DNA from: Sitta carolinensis
Taxonomy: Eukaryota; Chordata; Aves; Passeriformes; Sittidae
Assembly: GCA_032173965.1 (NCBI GenBank)
Contig: CM063292.1
Span: forward strand, 5,904,001 to 5,968,000
DNA length: 64,000 bases
Reading direction: 5' to 3'
Shown here: positions 38,640 to 48,110 of the stretch, piece by piece
Layout of the letters: the number at the start of each line of letters is the position of its first letter
How positions within the stretch are numbered: position 1 is the first letter of the stretch
Program-made: the position numbers and the translations under genes
The notes under the pieces: generated by a model
Database searches by the model: none
Told to the model about the DNA's origin: nothing
The model's input: only the letters and a program-made list of their open reading frames with translations

Positions 38640-38805
38640 AGAGATGGAAAATATCTGCTAGATCATTTAGACCATCCCAGTGCCAGTTCAGGATTTTTTC
38701 CTTTATTTTCTAGTGTTTTGTCAAACCTACTTTTAAATACGCTGTATGTTCCAAGTAATGAGATTTCCACTACTTTCCCCTGGGAAATACATTTATATAA
38801 CAACT
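38640..38805 (-). mobile_element. Ancient, diverged CR1 LINE 3' fragment
   Basis: Read on the plus strand, the segments GAGATGGAAAATATCTGCTA, GATCATTTAGACCATCCCAG, TGCCAGTTCAGGATT, TAGTGTTTTGTCAAACCTAC, TTTTAAATACGC and GAGATTTCCACTACTTTCCC follow the order of old sauropsid CR1 3' regions in reverse orientation. The copy is heavily mutated and has no coding capacity. It is much older than the copy at 25181. Confidence 0.7.
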
Positions 38806-40428
38806 TTCTTCCCCAAGGATCCCAAAGTGTTTTATAAAAATATACATACAAATCACTTCCCCACTGGAGTACAATCACTTATGAGGCACAGGGTGGCAGC
38901 CAGGAGGGAAACAATACACAGGACTCTGCAAATTTATAGCAGGAGGGAAAATCCTGCCCAAGGACAGAGGGGCAAATCCCTACCCTGAAGATGAATGCCA
39001 GGAACTCACACACATCCACAGACAGCAAACAGAAGCATGGCTTCAATCTGCACCTGCAGAAAGGAGCTCAAGCACCTTCACAGGCAAAGGATATCTTGGA
39101 CAGATTTTGAAGACACAGTCATGAAGAACTGGAGCAGCCTAACAAAGCAAATATGTGATCCTGGTAGGAATACCAGAACAGGGACTGGATTCCTGGAACT
39201 GCTACTGACTTGGGGACTGTGCTTGGGTCATTCCATCAAATCCACGCTGGCACTGATGTCAGGGCAGTCCTGGCTGCCCCCAGCCATCCCAGGTCCACTC
39301 ACAGCCCACGTGTCATTAATTCACTGCTCAACACTGGCAAGCCAGAGCCATCCATAAATGCACTGGGGACTGCCTGCTGCTACCCCTGGGCAGCCAGGGG
39401 AGGAAGGGGAAACAGGAATCCAGAAGGAAGGAAGGATGGCTTGGTGTTGGTAGATTTCTGTGTTTGAGACTGAATGTCACTGTACATTAAAAGATCAGAG
39501 TATTATAAGGGCTAGGAAGCAAATAATGCCAGAAACTACATCATATTTGGAAGGCTAACAGTTTCCAAGTTCAAACCCCTTGGGTGGAGTTCAGGAATTT
39601 TCAGTGCAGATGGTTTCTAGGCAGAGGTTGAGGGTAATGAGAGGGTCGAACCTCATTATCAGCATTGTTTTAGCAACCTTTGCTCATCTTAGGGGGAGAA
39701 TGAGAGGAAACAGGACAGCCTGTGCTCAGAATCTTCCTTTTGTTGGGTTTTGGGCATGAGACTTCTAACAGATCTCCAGTTTCCTTGATTACTGCCAGTG
39801 CTCAGCTAGGAACTAGTCCTACATACAGGACATAAGTGACATGTACAAGTGATTAGAGCATCTTCTTCTCACTAGAGAGGCCAGATGCAGCTTCTTGGAT
39901 TCTTTCCACCTGGAAGTATACAGGGTATTGGTAATACTGGACTAATAGATTCTGAAATAAACCATGTTAGATAGCTCTGAATCACAGTCATTAAGCATAT
40001 TTTTAGGAGAGATGAACAAAGGAAGCATATTCCACCTCTCCTAAAAACTGGTAATTTTCTGCACTCTCATCCACATCAGGCAATTGACTTTTAACTCATG
40101 AACATCCAATGCAAAGTCTTTTGCCCAACTCCATGTGTGTTATTAACCTGAAAAATCAAACTCAGCTGTTGTGCACAAGCACTCCCACTCTCCCAGGCTG
40201 CAGTACAAGGAGCCAAGACTAACCACAGCTTGGCAGGATTTCATCTACCCTTGCCTTCAGCCACCACCAGAGATGCACCATTCCTCTCCCTTCACTGATG
40301 AGCAGCACACTACTTTCACTTAAAATGCAGAAAAGAGGTCTTATCCAAGAAAGAGAATTTAACAGGTCCACATTAATGCTCCTCGTTAGCAAATCCCTGT
40401 CCCATCTGACTCTCCCTCGTGCCTGCAG
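38806..40428. other. Unique non-coding DNA, possible further ancient repeat
   Basis: At about 38817-38960 the words GATCCCAAAGTGTTTTATAAA (split by mutation), TGAGGCACAG and GCCCAAGGACAGAGG recall widespread ancient amniote repeats, but the match is too weak to name. A 120-codon frame (38995-39357) has no domain. No gene is recognised. Confidence 0.4.
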
Positions 40429-40485
40429 CTGCACAGACAGTGACAAGCCACTTGATCCAGTGCTACTGAGAGTCTTTGTGCAGAG
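40429..40485 (+). other. 57-bp exon-like cassette (unproven)
   Basis: A long pyrimidine tract (CCCATCTGACTCTCCCTCGT), with a CTGAC branch-point-like word about 19 bases upstream, precedes TGCAG at 40428. The segment ends AGAG followed by GTGAGTCTT, a strong donor. Its length is a multiple of three, and one frame is open across it, reading a 19-residue peptide from CTDSDKPLDP to RVFVQR. I do not recognise the peptide. It could be a symmetric cassette exon, a lncRNA exon or chance. Confidence 0.25.
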
Positions 40486-41674
40486 GTGAGTCTTTGATCC
40501 TTCCCAGTGTTGAAGGAACACAGATGTGATTTCCGAGGGCTTTGCATAAGTTTCAAGCTTGTGGGATTATGGGTGCATAGTACAGTCCCTAAATGTCTCC
40601 AGTGCTGCCAGGACAGGCACTGATAATGGGAGTATTAGCAATGCAAAGGTGGGGAGCTGAGTCATTTTCCCGGGGAGGAGCCCAGCTCTTCCAAAGCCAG
40701 CTCTAAACCAGGAGCTGATTGTGCCAGATGAAAATGAGCATGAAATATTTTACAGACACACAAGGAGAAACTTTGGTCACAGGGACACCAAGGCTGTGGG
40801 TCAGCATGACTCCAGACAAGGCCCTGATTGCTGTAAGCCCATGGCTCAGCAGGTCTGAAACAGCAAAGGAATTCATGTTTCTGAAAACACTAGATTACAA
40901 CACTTTTAATCCTGACAAGCAGATACCTACATATTAAACTCTGCTACAAAGACAATATCCCAACAGACAGGGGGCTGCATGCAGGAAGAGGTAGAGTGCT
41001 TCAACAGTTTTACATGACAACAAATGAGCAGCAATACATTCAGGGTGTTATTGAGTTGTAAACTATTACTGCTCTATTTAGGGATTACAAAGTCTGCAAT
41101 GTGATAGAGCCAAGCAATATCATTTTTCCATGGGTAGAGTCATGCAGATACACACACCCTCCAAATTAATTTATTTACATCATTTTGTTTCCAAAGATCC
41201 TCCACATTGCATGCTGAGAAGCAACCCAGGCCAGACAAGCAGATGTTCTACAGACTTTGGATCCTGACAGCCCATTCTCCAACCATTTCTGACAGCTAAG
41301 TAATCAGTCAGTGCCAAAGCAGCTTATTTAACTTAAGAGTTGCCAGAAATCAGATACCTATGCCTTTTTTCTCAAGGAGTACAAGGATATGAAACCCAGG
41401 AGCAGCATCATCCACTGCCAGATACACTTACATCCTCCTCGTACACAGCATGAATATCATGTGAGTCCATCCTGGTTATTTGTCATTAAATTAGACAGAA
41501 GTGATGAAGTAGGCTGTGGAGAATTCTAAGCTATGTAAACAATTACAGTGTTCCAACTGCACGCATTCATATCCCATACTGTCTCAAGGAATAAATTAAA
41601 AAAAAAAATAAAATTTGGTGTCAATAATTACATCAAATTACATCATCCAAGCGCAGAAAATCATGGCTCTCAGG
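40486..41674. other. Unique non-coding DNA, no gene seen
   Basis: Mixed composition with only short open frames. No repeat or RNA gene is recognisable. Confidence 0.5.

Positions 41675-41720
<46 letters not shown>
41675..41720. repeat. A46 homopolymer
   Basis: Forty-six uninterrupted A. The flanks (CTCTCAGG and GGCACTAAA) show no target-site duplication and no recognisable retrocopy. This is among the longest pure tracts in the window. Confidence 0.92.
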
Positions 41721-41724
<4 letters not shown>

Positions 41725-41814
41725 CTAAAAATTTACCAATCAGTGGAACTAAAGAAGCAAGCAAGCAACCAATCCAACTGATGAAAGCTCTTTCTCTAAT
41801 GTCTAATTTATAGG

Positions 41815-41849
41815 AATAAAATCTGCTTCTACAAAGAGCAGATTTTATT
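41815..41849. repeat. Perfect 13-bp inverted repeat
   Basis: AATAAAATCTGCT (41815-41827) is the exact reverse complement of AGCAGATTTTATT (41837-41849), with a 9-base loop. One additional G-U pair would extend it in RNA. It is too short for a typical microRNA precursor. Its function is unknown. Confidence 0.85.
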
Positions 41850-41962
41850 TTCTAGATAAAATGAGTGTATAAATGGAAATGAGTTCATTTCCACGGGAGA
41901 AACTGGAGAAAGCACAGCCACAGCACAGAAAGATGATGATTCACTCTTCACTCAGTTTGGAC

Positions 41963-42135
41963 TTAGAATCATGGAATTAATAAGGCTGGAAAAGACTTTT
42001 AAGATCATCAAGTCCAACCATCAAGCCAGCACCACCACCACCATGTTCACCCCTCAGCCACCTCCTCGAGTGCCTGCCTCCATCCCTGGTGGACTGAGGG
42101 AGGCTGACCTGTTCACCCAGCAGGATTTTGCTATT
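41963..42135 (-). mobile_element. CR1 LINE 3' fragment, reverse orientation
   Basis: Read on the plus strand, AGAATCATGGAATTAATAAG, GCTGGAAAAGACTTTTAAGA and TCATCAAGTCCAACCATCAA match the reverse complement of the CR1 3' end. They are followed by a CACCACCATGTTCACC-like segment. Similarity weakens after about 42075, and the right boundary is uncertain. It is truncated and non-coding. Confidence 0.85.
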
Positions 42136-42534
42136 TAGGAGATTCACAGCAGATGACTGCATGGAGGAGCTGGGAAGGGGAAGGAAATCTTTGCTAATTT
42201 ATCAGTAATCTGTCGGACAAGGCCACTGCTTTGTACATTTTTGAACCCCTATGGCCTTCCATGATACTTGTAGGTGAACAGCAAACTTGCCCCCAGCGCC
42301 TGCCAAATTAAACTGCAGCTCCTTTAGAGCCCCCTGTGCACAGCTCCTGTGAAGCACAGTGCTCATAAACACCTTCCTGCAATTCACAGGGATCTCTTTA
42401 ATAAATTAACAAAGCTGTCACAGAAGTATAAATGGGAAATCATTTTTTAAAATAGAACCATTTAAGATCACACAATTTCAGAAGCCTTTTGCAACATTTT
42501 ATAATTCCTTTAGGCCACTGCAGGTCTCCTTTAC
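42136..42534. other. Unique non-coding DNA
   Basis: No gene or repeat is recognised between the CR1 fragment and the next motif-rich block. Confidence 0.5.
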
Positions 42535-43010
42535 ACTTGTGACGATGCCCCTTTCAATTTGCATTTAAAAGACAGTAAATTGCAGGGTTCATAAACATTT
42601 TTATAGTGATTTATTGAAGACTAGAATGTCACTCCTGTTCTTCACACTTTAGCAGTCCTGGGAATCGGCTGCAGGGCTGTATGTGTAATCTTGCTCTACC
42701 CATAAACTATACAAGAACAAGGCAGTTCTGAAACCTATTATTTATTTATTTTTTCCTTGCTTAAAAGACATTGGTGGCACTATTTTACATCTATATTTAT
42801 CTTTCAGTTATAAGATGACCCATTTTATTCAGCCTTCAAGTTATAACCAGGTTTCCACAATTTACAAAGTACTTGGTTTGCAAATTAGAACTGTTCAGAG
42901 ACAGGATTGCATTATGCCAATGAACAAAGGATTCTTTCTCTTCTCTTTTTAATAAAAACACACAAAATCCACAGAATATTGGATTTATTATCGCCACTAG
43001 ATAACTTTAC
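42535..43010. other. Conserved-element-like AT block (candidate enhancer)
   Basis: Holds the octamer ATTTGCAT (42557-42564), HOX-like TTTATAG words, and several TTAT and ATTA cores, with no transposon sequence. It resembles a conserved developmental element by texture only. Confidence 0.25.
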
Positions 43011-43306
43011 CATACAGGAATGTACTGAGTTTTTTTGGTTTTTTTTTTAAACCTAAACCACAGAAATGTTCTGTGAAACTTCAACTAGAGACTATGTTAA
43101 GGTTCTGCTCCTTCAAAGACAAAAGGGAAAATGTTCATTGCAATTGGACCTCTGATACTCCTATCCTCCTTCACAGGCAACAAAGTCACAAAAGAAGGTA
43201 AACAGTGCCAAGAAGTGTTGTTTATAAGGGCACTGTGATCTTTCCTGCATCCCAGTGGAGCTTTACCAGGGGGAATCTAGAAACCTCCCCGCAGAAACAG
43301 TGTAGG

Positions 43307-43329
43307 AAAAAAAAAAAAAACAACCAAGG

Positions 43330-43373
<44 letters not shown>
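43307..43373. repeat. Double A tract (A14 and A44)
   Basis: A14 (43307-43320) and A44 (43330-43373) are separated by CAACCAAGG. No retrocopy body or target-site duplication is recognisable. Confidence 0.92.
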
Positions 43374-43375
<2 letters not shown>

Positions 43376-43504
43376 AAAGCCTGCACCTCATTTGCCCTTC
43401 CAGTGACCAGGAGGGAGTATTTCTTTCTACTTTTTTCACATTACAATAATGGCTTCACAGCTCTTGAAAAGAGTGCTAGTGCACCAGCAAATGGTGCATG
43501 ACAC

Positions 43505-44150
43505 GCTGAAGCCCTGGTCTTTGTCGCAACAGCTCCGCTCCAAAGAAAGTCCTTCCTTGCCTTCTTTTCCTTGCCATTAACTGTGATGAAATGAGTTTTT
43601 CCCCCTTTTGATTCCACCCCCCTCGCTGTCTATTACAGTCTGACCTGATTGCACTTATGCACAGATTATTTCATAGAGACATCCTTTTATTCAGGTTTGC
43701 GAGTTTGCCTGCAAGGTTATCTGTTCACAAAGCAACGCCTCATTCCTCGTACTCATTTTTTTTTGAAATCTGATCTCATTGATAAGAACAAGACCATTCG
43801 CATTGCATTTGTCAGATAAGTAGCTCCATGCCAGAGTAATAATTTTTTGTGACTATTGTCAGGGCTCCAGTTAAAATACATCAACCGATAAAAATGCAAG
43901 TATTGTAAAAATAACCTTGCATCAGAAGTGTTGGCCCTCCAGTTTTTCCAAGGCACGTTATGTCCTTTCCCTTAATAACAATTTATTATAGAGCACCTTC
44001 ACTCTTTCACAAGAATTATTTTTAAGAATTATTTTTAAATACTCCTATTCTGGTGCTACCATTGGTAGCACCGAACTTGAAATAAATAAGTGGAGGGAAT
44101 CGGTGAGCGGCTCGATTTGGTTTTGATTAATTCTAACCAAACAGTTAACT
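43505..44150. other. Conserved-element-like block upstream of CpG island
   Basis: Repeat-poor sequence with many homeodomain, GATA and SOX-like words. It holds two small structures. One is the tandem duplication AAGAATTATTTTT twice (44011-44023 and 44024-44036). The other is a perfect hairpin, GGTGCTACC with GGTAGCACC (44052-44072). It abuts the CpG island that starts near 44160, so a regulatory role is plausible. Conservation is not tested. Confidence 0.33.
44052..44072. repeat. Perfect 9-bp inverted repeat with 3-base loop
   Basis: GGTGCTACC (44052-44060), ATT loop, GGTAGCACC (44064-44072). With seven G/C pairs and a minimal loop it is the most stable-looking small hairpin in the window. 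Confidence 0.85.
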
Positions 44151-44159
44151 CAATTCTGA

Positions 44160-45535
44160 TGTGCGAGCGTTCCCAGCAATAACAAACAGATAAATCTCGC
44201 CAGCAGCACACGCTGGGCTGGGCGAGCAGCAGCGCGGGGAGGACGCGGGCAGAGGCGCCGTTGTGCGATCCCGAGCGGAGGAGACCTCGGGAGCGCCGGG
44301 CGGCTGCTGCCTGCACAGCACCGGGGCGGGGAGCGCGCACGGGGGGCGAACAAACCCTGGGGATGGGGCAAACAAACCCTGGGGATGGGACAAACAAACC
44401 CTGGGGATGGGACAAACAAACCCTGGGGATGGGGGGCGAACAAACCCTGGGAATGGGAGAGGAATAAATCCTGGGGATGGGGGCAAATAAACCCTGGGGA
44501 TGGGAGAGGAATAAATCCTGGGGATGGGGCAAATAAACCCTGGGGATGGGGGGCGAACAAACCCTGGGGATGGGGGCAAACAAACCCTGGGGATGGGGGC
44601 AAACAAACCCTGGGGATGGGGGTCGAACAAACCCTGGGGATGGGGCGCGAACAAACCCTGGGGATGGGGCGCGAACAAACCCTGGGGATGGGGCGCGAAC
44701 AAACCCTGGGGATGGGGCGCGAACAAACCCTGGGGATGGGAGAGGAATAAACCCTGGGGATGGGGGCAAATAAACCCTGGGGATGGGGGGCGAACAAACC
44801 CTGGGGATGGGGGCAAACAAACCCTGGGGATGGGGGCAAACAAACCCTGGGGATGGGGGGCGAAGAAACCCTGGGGATGGGGGGCGAACAAACCCTGGGG
44901 ATGGGGCGCGAACAAACCCTGGGGATGGGGCGCGAACAAACCCTGGGGATGGGGCGCGAACAAACCCTGGGGATGGGGCGCGAACAAACCCTGGGGATGG
45001 GAGAGGAATAAACCCTGGGGATGGGGGCAAATAAACCCTGGGGGTGGGAGGCGAACAAACCCTGGGGATGGGGGGCGAATAAACCCTGGGGATGGGAGGC
45101 GAAGAAACCCTGGGGATGGGGGGCAAACAAACCCTGGGGATGGGGGGCAAACAAACCCTGGGGACGGGGGCGAACAAACCCTGGGGCAGGGTGCAAACCC
45201 TGCGGGACGGGGGCAAACACTGGGGCACGGGGGACAAACCCTGGGGCACGGGGGGCAAACATTGGGGCACAGGGGGCAAACCAGCGCGGCTGCCCGCCCC
45301 GCACCGTCCTGCCGCGGCCGGGCCCGGGGGCAGGGCGAGCGGGGCAGTCAGTATTCTATATAAATTCCAGCAGAAGCGGGTCTCCGCGTTCCCCGCGGCG
45401 GGGCAGCGCACAAAGAGCGGCGGGGGCAGCGCTGGCAGCCGCTATCCGCCCGGGCCCGGCTCGCTCTCGGCGCGGGGCTGCGCGCAGGCGGGCCCGCAGC
45501 TGATAACGCTGTAATAGCCCTCCTTTGAGGACCGG
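44160..45535. promoter_or_regulatory. CpG island split by a minisatellite
   Basis: About 20 CpGs occur in 44221-44350 and about 35 in 45281-45535, against a background where CpG is rare. The centre (44344-45275) is a G-rich tandem array whose units often contain CGCGAAC. CpG islands of this density in birds usually mark promoters or developmental regulatory regions. TATATAAAT lies at 45357-45365. No downstream exon or start codon in a meaningful frame can be recognised, so the target gene is unknown; a lncRNA or distant developmental gene is possible. Confidence 0.6.
44344..45275. repeat. G-rich minisatellite with higher-order repeat, about 40 units
   Basis: The basic unit is about 22-26 bp, built from AACAAACCCTGGGGATGGGG plus a variable spacer such as CGCG, GGCAA, GGGCG or AGAGGAAT. 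The variants recur in a fixed order. The block from 44504 to 44739 (236 bp, 10 units) and the block from 44740 to 45000 (261 bp, 11 units) share the same series, and a third copy starts at 45001. The second block has one extra unit (GGGCGAAGAAA type). Units decay towards 45275. Open frames of 280-450 codons in several registers are artefacts of this repeat. Confidence 0.95.
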
Positions 45536-45790
45536 GGCTCCTGTGTGCTGATTACCCATTTATCACACCTGGCAGCCCTGCTGAACTATAATTACTCTTC
45601 TCTTATCCTGCTGCACTGTCATGTCCGAGAGGAGAAGAGAGGCAAAGGCTCCTGCTAATGACACATTACCCTCTTGACAAGCACTTGAAGGTTTTATTGT
45701 AAATATTCAAGATATAAAACATCTGAGATTCCCTTTTTAATTATAAAAAGCAATTTTCCGTTCGCCCCCTCCGCCGCCACCAATAGCAAA
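45340..45790 (+). promoter_or_regulatory. Candidate core promoter elements
   Basis: TATATAAAT (45357-45365) lies in the CpG island. A second TATA-like TATAAAAAG (45742-45750) is followed by a CCAAT word (45780-45784). Either TATA could direct plus-strand initiation about 30 bases downstream. Both could also be incidental in an enhancer. No initiator or downstream splice donor stands out. Confidence 0.28.
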
Positions 45791-46120
45791 GTTTAGGCGC
45801 CGTTATCCTTCGCTTCCTGCAAACAAACCCGGCTCCTTTGTCGCCTTAACTCACTGCTGGGAGGGAACTCCGGTATCTCGGCGAAATTATCAAATGTAAC
45901 GCCTGGAAAATGTGCCATTTGAACACACATCTTTCTCCTTCAAAAGTTACATTGCCGCCCTCTCCCAAAAAAGAGGAAAATGTGCATTTATATTAAGAAA
46001 TTAGGAAGAGGACGAAGGAGAGAAAAAAGTCCTGAGCAAATGGGTGGTGAGCGAGTCTTTCATTGGGTGGCTCTTGGGAGATGTGCCTCTTATTGAGAGG
46101 AAAGGTCTTGCATAAACTAA
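45495..46120. promoter_or_regulatory. Enhancer-like motif cluster beside CpG island
   Basis: Within 200 bp there are GATAA (45502-45506), TTATC overlapping the T-box site TCACACCT (45560-45570), TAATTA (45589-45594), another TTATC (45603-45607), TGACA (45675-45679) and the NKX2-like CACTTGAAG (45682-45690). A CpG-containing, repeat-free stretch continues to about 46010. GATA, T-box and NKX2 sites together are typical of cardiac or mesodermal enhancers, but that tissue assignment is inference. Confidence 0.4.
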
Positions 46121-47489
46121 AAATTAAAGATATGTGAGGTGCTGTGGTACATCCAGCCTATTTATTGGTCTCCAAATGGAGGGCTGTAAAGCCAAAGACT
46201 TATTCCCCCTTGCTCTTACCGTCAGCTGTAAGTTGTGGAGGTTACAGAAGTCATGGGATTCCCCAAAAGAGTAGGGAATCCTAAACACTGTGATGTGGAG
46301 AACTAAAAATCTGAACAATCTTTATTCTGAGATACACAAGACAGTCATTAATACTCCAGCCTCTGCACTGGTGGTAAGCATTATTTATGTTATATGCTAT
46401 TATATGTTATATTATATGTTCATTCGTACAACCATAATGGCATACGGTGCTCTAGCAAAAAAGTACAGCAGAATTCCTGGAAATCTTGGAATTTGCCTCA
46501 CCTATAGTTTTTCAGCCCAGAAACTTGATAGCTCGCCTGATTTCATTCTCAACTAAAAAAATGCCCAAAAAAGCTATAGAAAAAATTAAGCTGAAAATGG
46601 AAATGAAGCCATTCATGTGCATCCACAAGTCCACCAAGAAAACCAAACTGCAATGTGTCTTTTAAAAGACAAGGAGTCTTTAAGCATTTCAGAGGGACCT
46701 AATTGAAGACAGGGCACTGTGCAAAGGAATCCATGGACATCTCATTCCAAACCTTCTCATTGCACTTCTGTGTAGCAGCAGTCTGGTCATACTTGGCTTA
46801 TTTACTGATCTTTCTTGAATTCTAAGAGTTGCCCACAGTGAGAGGAAAGATGATGTGACAGATACAGGAACTATCCATTAGAAATTGGTGCTCTGGGTCC
46901 TTGCCTAGTTTGCTTAACAAGTGTAATGGCTGTGATGGCCACCCTGACAAGATGAGATGTGGGTTCCTTGGCGGAGCACAGCACCACCTCGGTGACGGCC
47001 AGGGAGCAGCAGCACATGACATGCTGCTGTGGAAACTGCAAACACTTAATGAACATAAACGTCCTACTGAATAGACACACACGAGGATGGAAAACAGCAG
47101 CAATAAAAGTCACTCAGACTCACACATAACAACTCAAGGCTATGCTTGGAGCACGCACACAATTTAAAACAATGGATACAGCAGCTATTTTCTAACAAAT
47201 CACACAGATTTGTATATATGACTGACTGCTCTGTAAAATACATTGACATAATTAGGTAAAAGTTATTTGGTGCTATTAGAGGTGAATGATTCAAACTAAT
47301 ATTAGACTACAAATTACTGAACCCCCAAATGCCCCATCTTGGTATCCTGTGGTTCCTCCTTTGGGGTGGAACAGTCATTAGCACTTCACATGCTCTTAAT
47401 AAAAGAAATTGCAGCGGTCAGGCTTAAAATGACCATTTTCTCCATCTATTCACAACGATTTGAGGTTCCTAGGCTGAAATATTAACAGC
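46121..47489. other. Unique non-coding DNA
   Basis: Contains a short TTATAT-type run near 46385-46420. Short frames on both strands show no domain. No gene is recognised. Confidence 0.5.
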
Positions 47490-48110
47490 CTTGCTGAACC
47501 AGAATTATTCTGCTTCTCTCGCTTTCCGGCTGCTTCTGTCAGAAAGGCACGGAGCATAGAATGGCAGCGCACAACTAACCAGATAATTGATATCTCCCCA
47601 GCCTATTCGCGGTGGGAATCTGTCAGATAGAGTCTAAAGACACACACTCACACTATGAAAATGAACTTACATAAGTCTTCCTGTGAACTGAATGCAGGCA
47701 ACATTTTGATGTTTAATTGGCTGGGTCCGGTTTACCAGCGCACACGTGTACTGCAGGGGCTGCGTGCCGCACTCCGGCTCCTCCTGACACATCTGTTTAG
47801 TCGGGAGGAGGTGTATTTTCCCCAGGTAATTGCTCAGAATCATGCTTCCAAAGTCAAACTGATTCAAACTTTGCTTATTCACTCCTTGCAGACACACGAG
47901 CAAGACTATTTGAAAGCAAATGAAAAATCCATAGATCAATGTATGGAGCCTTCCCCACACAGTGCCACGGAGGGAGTTTATTTCAAACAGGGCTGGTTGT
48001 CAGCAGCAGTTACTGCCAGCATCTTTTTAAATATACATCTTTCAGAGCAATGCAGGTCTTTGAGATAATGAAAGATTTGCAACTACTATATTATCCACCG
48101 AGAAGAAATA
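47490..48110. other. CpG-containing conserved-element-like block with 137-codon frame
   Basis: More than ten CpGs, TAATTGATATC and repeat-free texture suggest a conserved regulatory element. A plus-strand frame (47655-48068) is open for 137 codons from an ATG with A at -3. The minus strand is also open for 97 codons over the same DNA, and no domain is visible. CCCAG followed by GTAATT at 47825/47826 and an acceptor-like CTCCTTGCAG at about 47892 are weak splice signals. A small protein is possible but not supported. Confidence 0.25.

Noticed and set aside
41675..41720. Poly-A as a LINE or processed-pseudogene tail
   Set aside because: No retrocopy body, no target-site duplication, and avian CR1 elements do not end in poly-A.
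44056..45514. Pro/Phe-rich and Gly/Trp-rich frames up to 451 codons
   Set aside because: Products of the G-rich minisatellite; overlapping frames on both strands are equally open.
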